Below are positions 63,452 to 64,000 of a stretch of 64,000 nt of DNA, one piece after another. The stretch comes from Streptomyces gilvus. Lineage in GTDB: Bacteria > Actinomycetota > Actinomycetes > Streptomycetales > Streptomycetaceae. The DNA lies in assembly GCF_022513565.1 (NCBI RefSeq), contig NZ_JAKWBE010000009.1, positions 62,001 to 126,000 on the forward strand. The letters are read 5' to 3'. The translations under genes and the position numbers were made by a program. Below the pieces are notes generated by a model, which ran no database searches, was not told the origin of the DNA, and saw only the letters and a list, made by a program, of their open reading frames with translations. Each line of letters starts with the position of its first letter. Positions within the stretch are counted from its first letter, which is position 1.

Positions 63452-64000
63452 TTACTCGCCCACTTCGCCGTACGCGGCGAGCAGCACGGCCGGGTCGGGT
63501 CCCTCCAGGACCGTCGGCTTGGCGAGTCCGTCCAGGACGATGAAGCGCAGAAGGTCGCCGCGGGACTTCTTGTCGACCTTCATGGTCTCCAGCAACTTGG
63601 GCCACTGGTCGTAGCGGTAGTGGAGGGGAAGGCCGACGGATTCGAGGATCGTGCGGTGGCGGTCCGCCGTCGCGTCGTCCAACCGGCCCGCCAGACGGCC
63701 GAGTTCGGCGGCGAAGTGCATGCCGACCGCGACCGCGGCGCCGTGCCGCCACTTGTAGCGCTCGTTCTTCTCGATGGCGTGGCCCAGCGTGTGGCCGTAG
63801 TTGAGGATCTCGCGCAGGCCCGCTTCCTTCAGGTCCGAGGAGACCACCTCGGCCTTGACGCGGATCGAGCGTTCGACGAGCTCGGCGGTGTGCGGGCCGG
63901 CCGGGGTGCGGGCGGCCTCCGGGTCGGACTCGATGAGCTCCAGGATCACCGGGTCGGCGATGAAGCCCGCCTTGATGATCTCGGCGAGTCCGGAGACGTA
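63452..64000 (-). CDS. aroB: 3-dehydroquinate synthase (3' end only)
   Basis: The C-terminal 182 codons of AroB, with the start beyond the window edge. YVSGLAEIIKAGFIADP at the edge and LREILNYGHTLGHAIEKNERYKWRHGAAVAVGM are diagnostic; NYGHTLGHA holds zinc-binding His residues. It converts DAHP to 3-dehydroquinate in the shikimate pathway. Its stop is followed by a terminator-like hairpin. Confidence 0.93.
   Translation of the reverse strand, partial: YVSGLAEIIKAGFIADPVILELIESDPEAARTPAGPHTAELVERSIRVKAEVVSSDLKEAGLREILNYGHTLGHAIEKNERYKWRHGAAVAVGMHFAAELGRLAGRLDDATADRHRTILESVGLPLHYRYDQWPKLLETMKVDKKSRGDLLRFIVLDGLAKPTVLEGPDPAVLLAAYGEVGE

Overview
This is a high-GC (roughly 72%) actinobacterial chromosome segment, almost certainly from a Streptomyces. 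The evidence is the codon bias, the many GTG starts, a BldD with both cyclic-di-GMP signature motifs, sIHF, F420-type oxidoreductases, and a gene order (ribE-ribM-ribBA-ribH-hisE-hisG; fmt-priA-metK-coaBC-rpoZ-gmk-sihf-pyr operon-bldD-nusB-efp-aroB) that I recall from the SCO143x-SCO149x region of S. coelicolor. Identities rest on reading the translations and on remembered family knowledge; no database search was run.

Left part (1-13.4 kb): a Tat-exported C39-type peptidase (cut by the window edge), a uridine-kinase-like P-loop protein, a TPR/CbxX-type AAA ATPase, and two coupled CNNM/CBS membrane proteins. Next comes a minus-strand operon headed by an FMN riboswitch (ribE, ribM, ribBA, ribH, hisE, hisG, PH-domain protein). 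Then follows an ECF41-type sigma factor with a good match to the ECF41 promoter just after it, in front of an NAD(P)-binding oxidoreductase.

Middle part (13.4-40.7 kb) is accessory. It holds a ROK regulator/MFS pair with a palindromic operator; a thioesterase; an alginate-lyase-like protein; an NCS2 permease; a GH6 glycosidase; an LLM flavin oxidoreductase; and an amino-acid 2-monooxygenase plus amidase (DavB/DavA-like). A nearby APC permease-Lrp pair shares TTGCG-type promoter elements with that operon. GuaB1, an RNase Sa-like/barstar pair, a SorC regulator, rpe, an MMPL protein, rsmB and fmt follow. This part carries several intergenic minisatellites with different unit lengths (28, about 180, 20, 89 and 42 bp) and an in-frame 81-bp array inside the ROK gene.

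Right part (40.9-64 kb) is core housekeeping on the minus strand: priA, metK, coaBC, rpoZ, gmk, sIHF, then pyrF-pyrD-carB-carA-(membrane protein)-pyrC-pyrB-pyrR, which with carAB makes UMP and carbamoyl phosphate. bldD is on the plus strand with its own promoter and palindrome. An IS1182-type element sits exactly in the loop of a 16-bp terminator hairpin between bldD and nusB and duplicates the 8-nt loop. nusB, efp, an M24-like protein with altered metal ligands, a P-loop protein and the 3' end of aroB complete the window.

The most noteworthy signals are the IS in the terminator loop, the 89-bp higher-order repeat upstream of fmt, the in-frame expansion of the ROK regulator, the paired TTGCG promoter architecture of the amino-acid oxidase and permease operons, and an in-frame stop near the 5' end of an MFS gene. 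I saw no tRNA, rRNA, CRISPR array or prophage.
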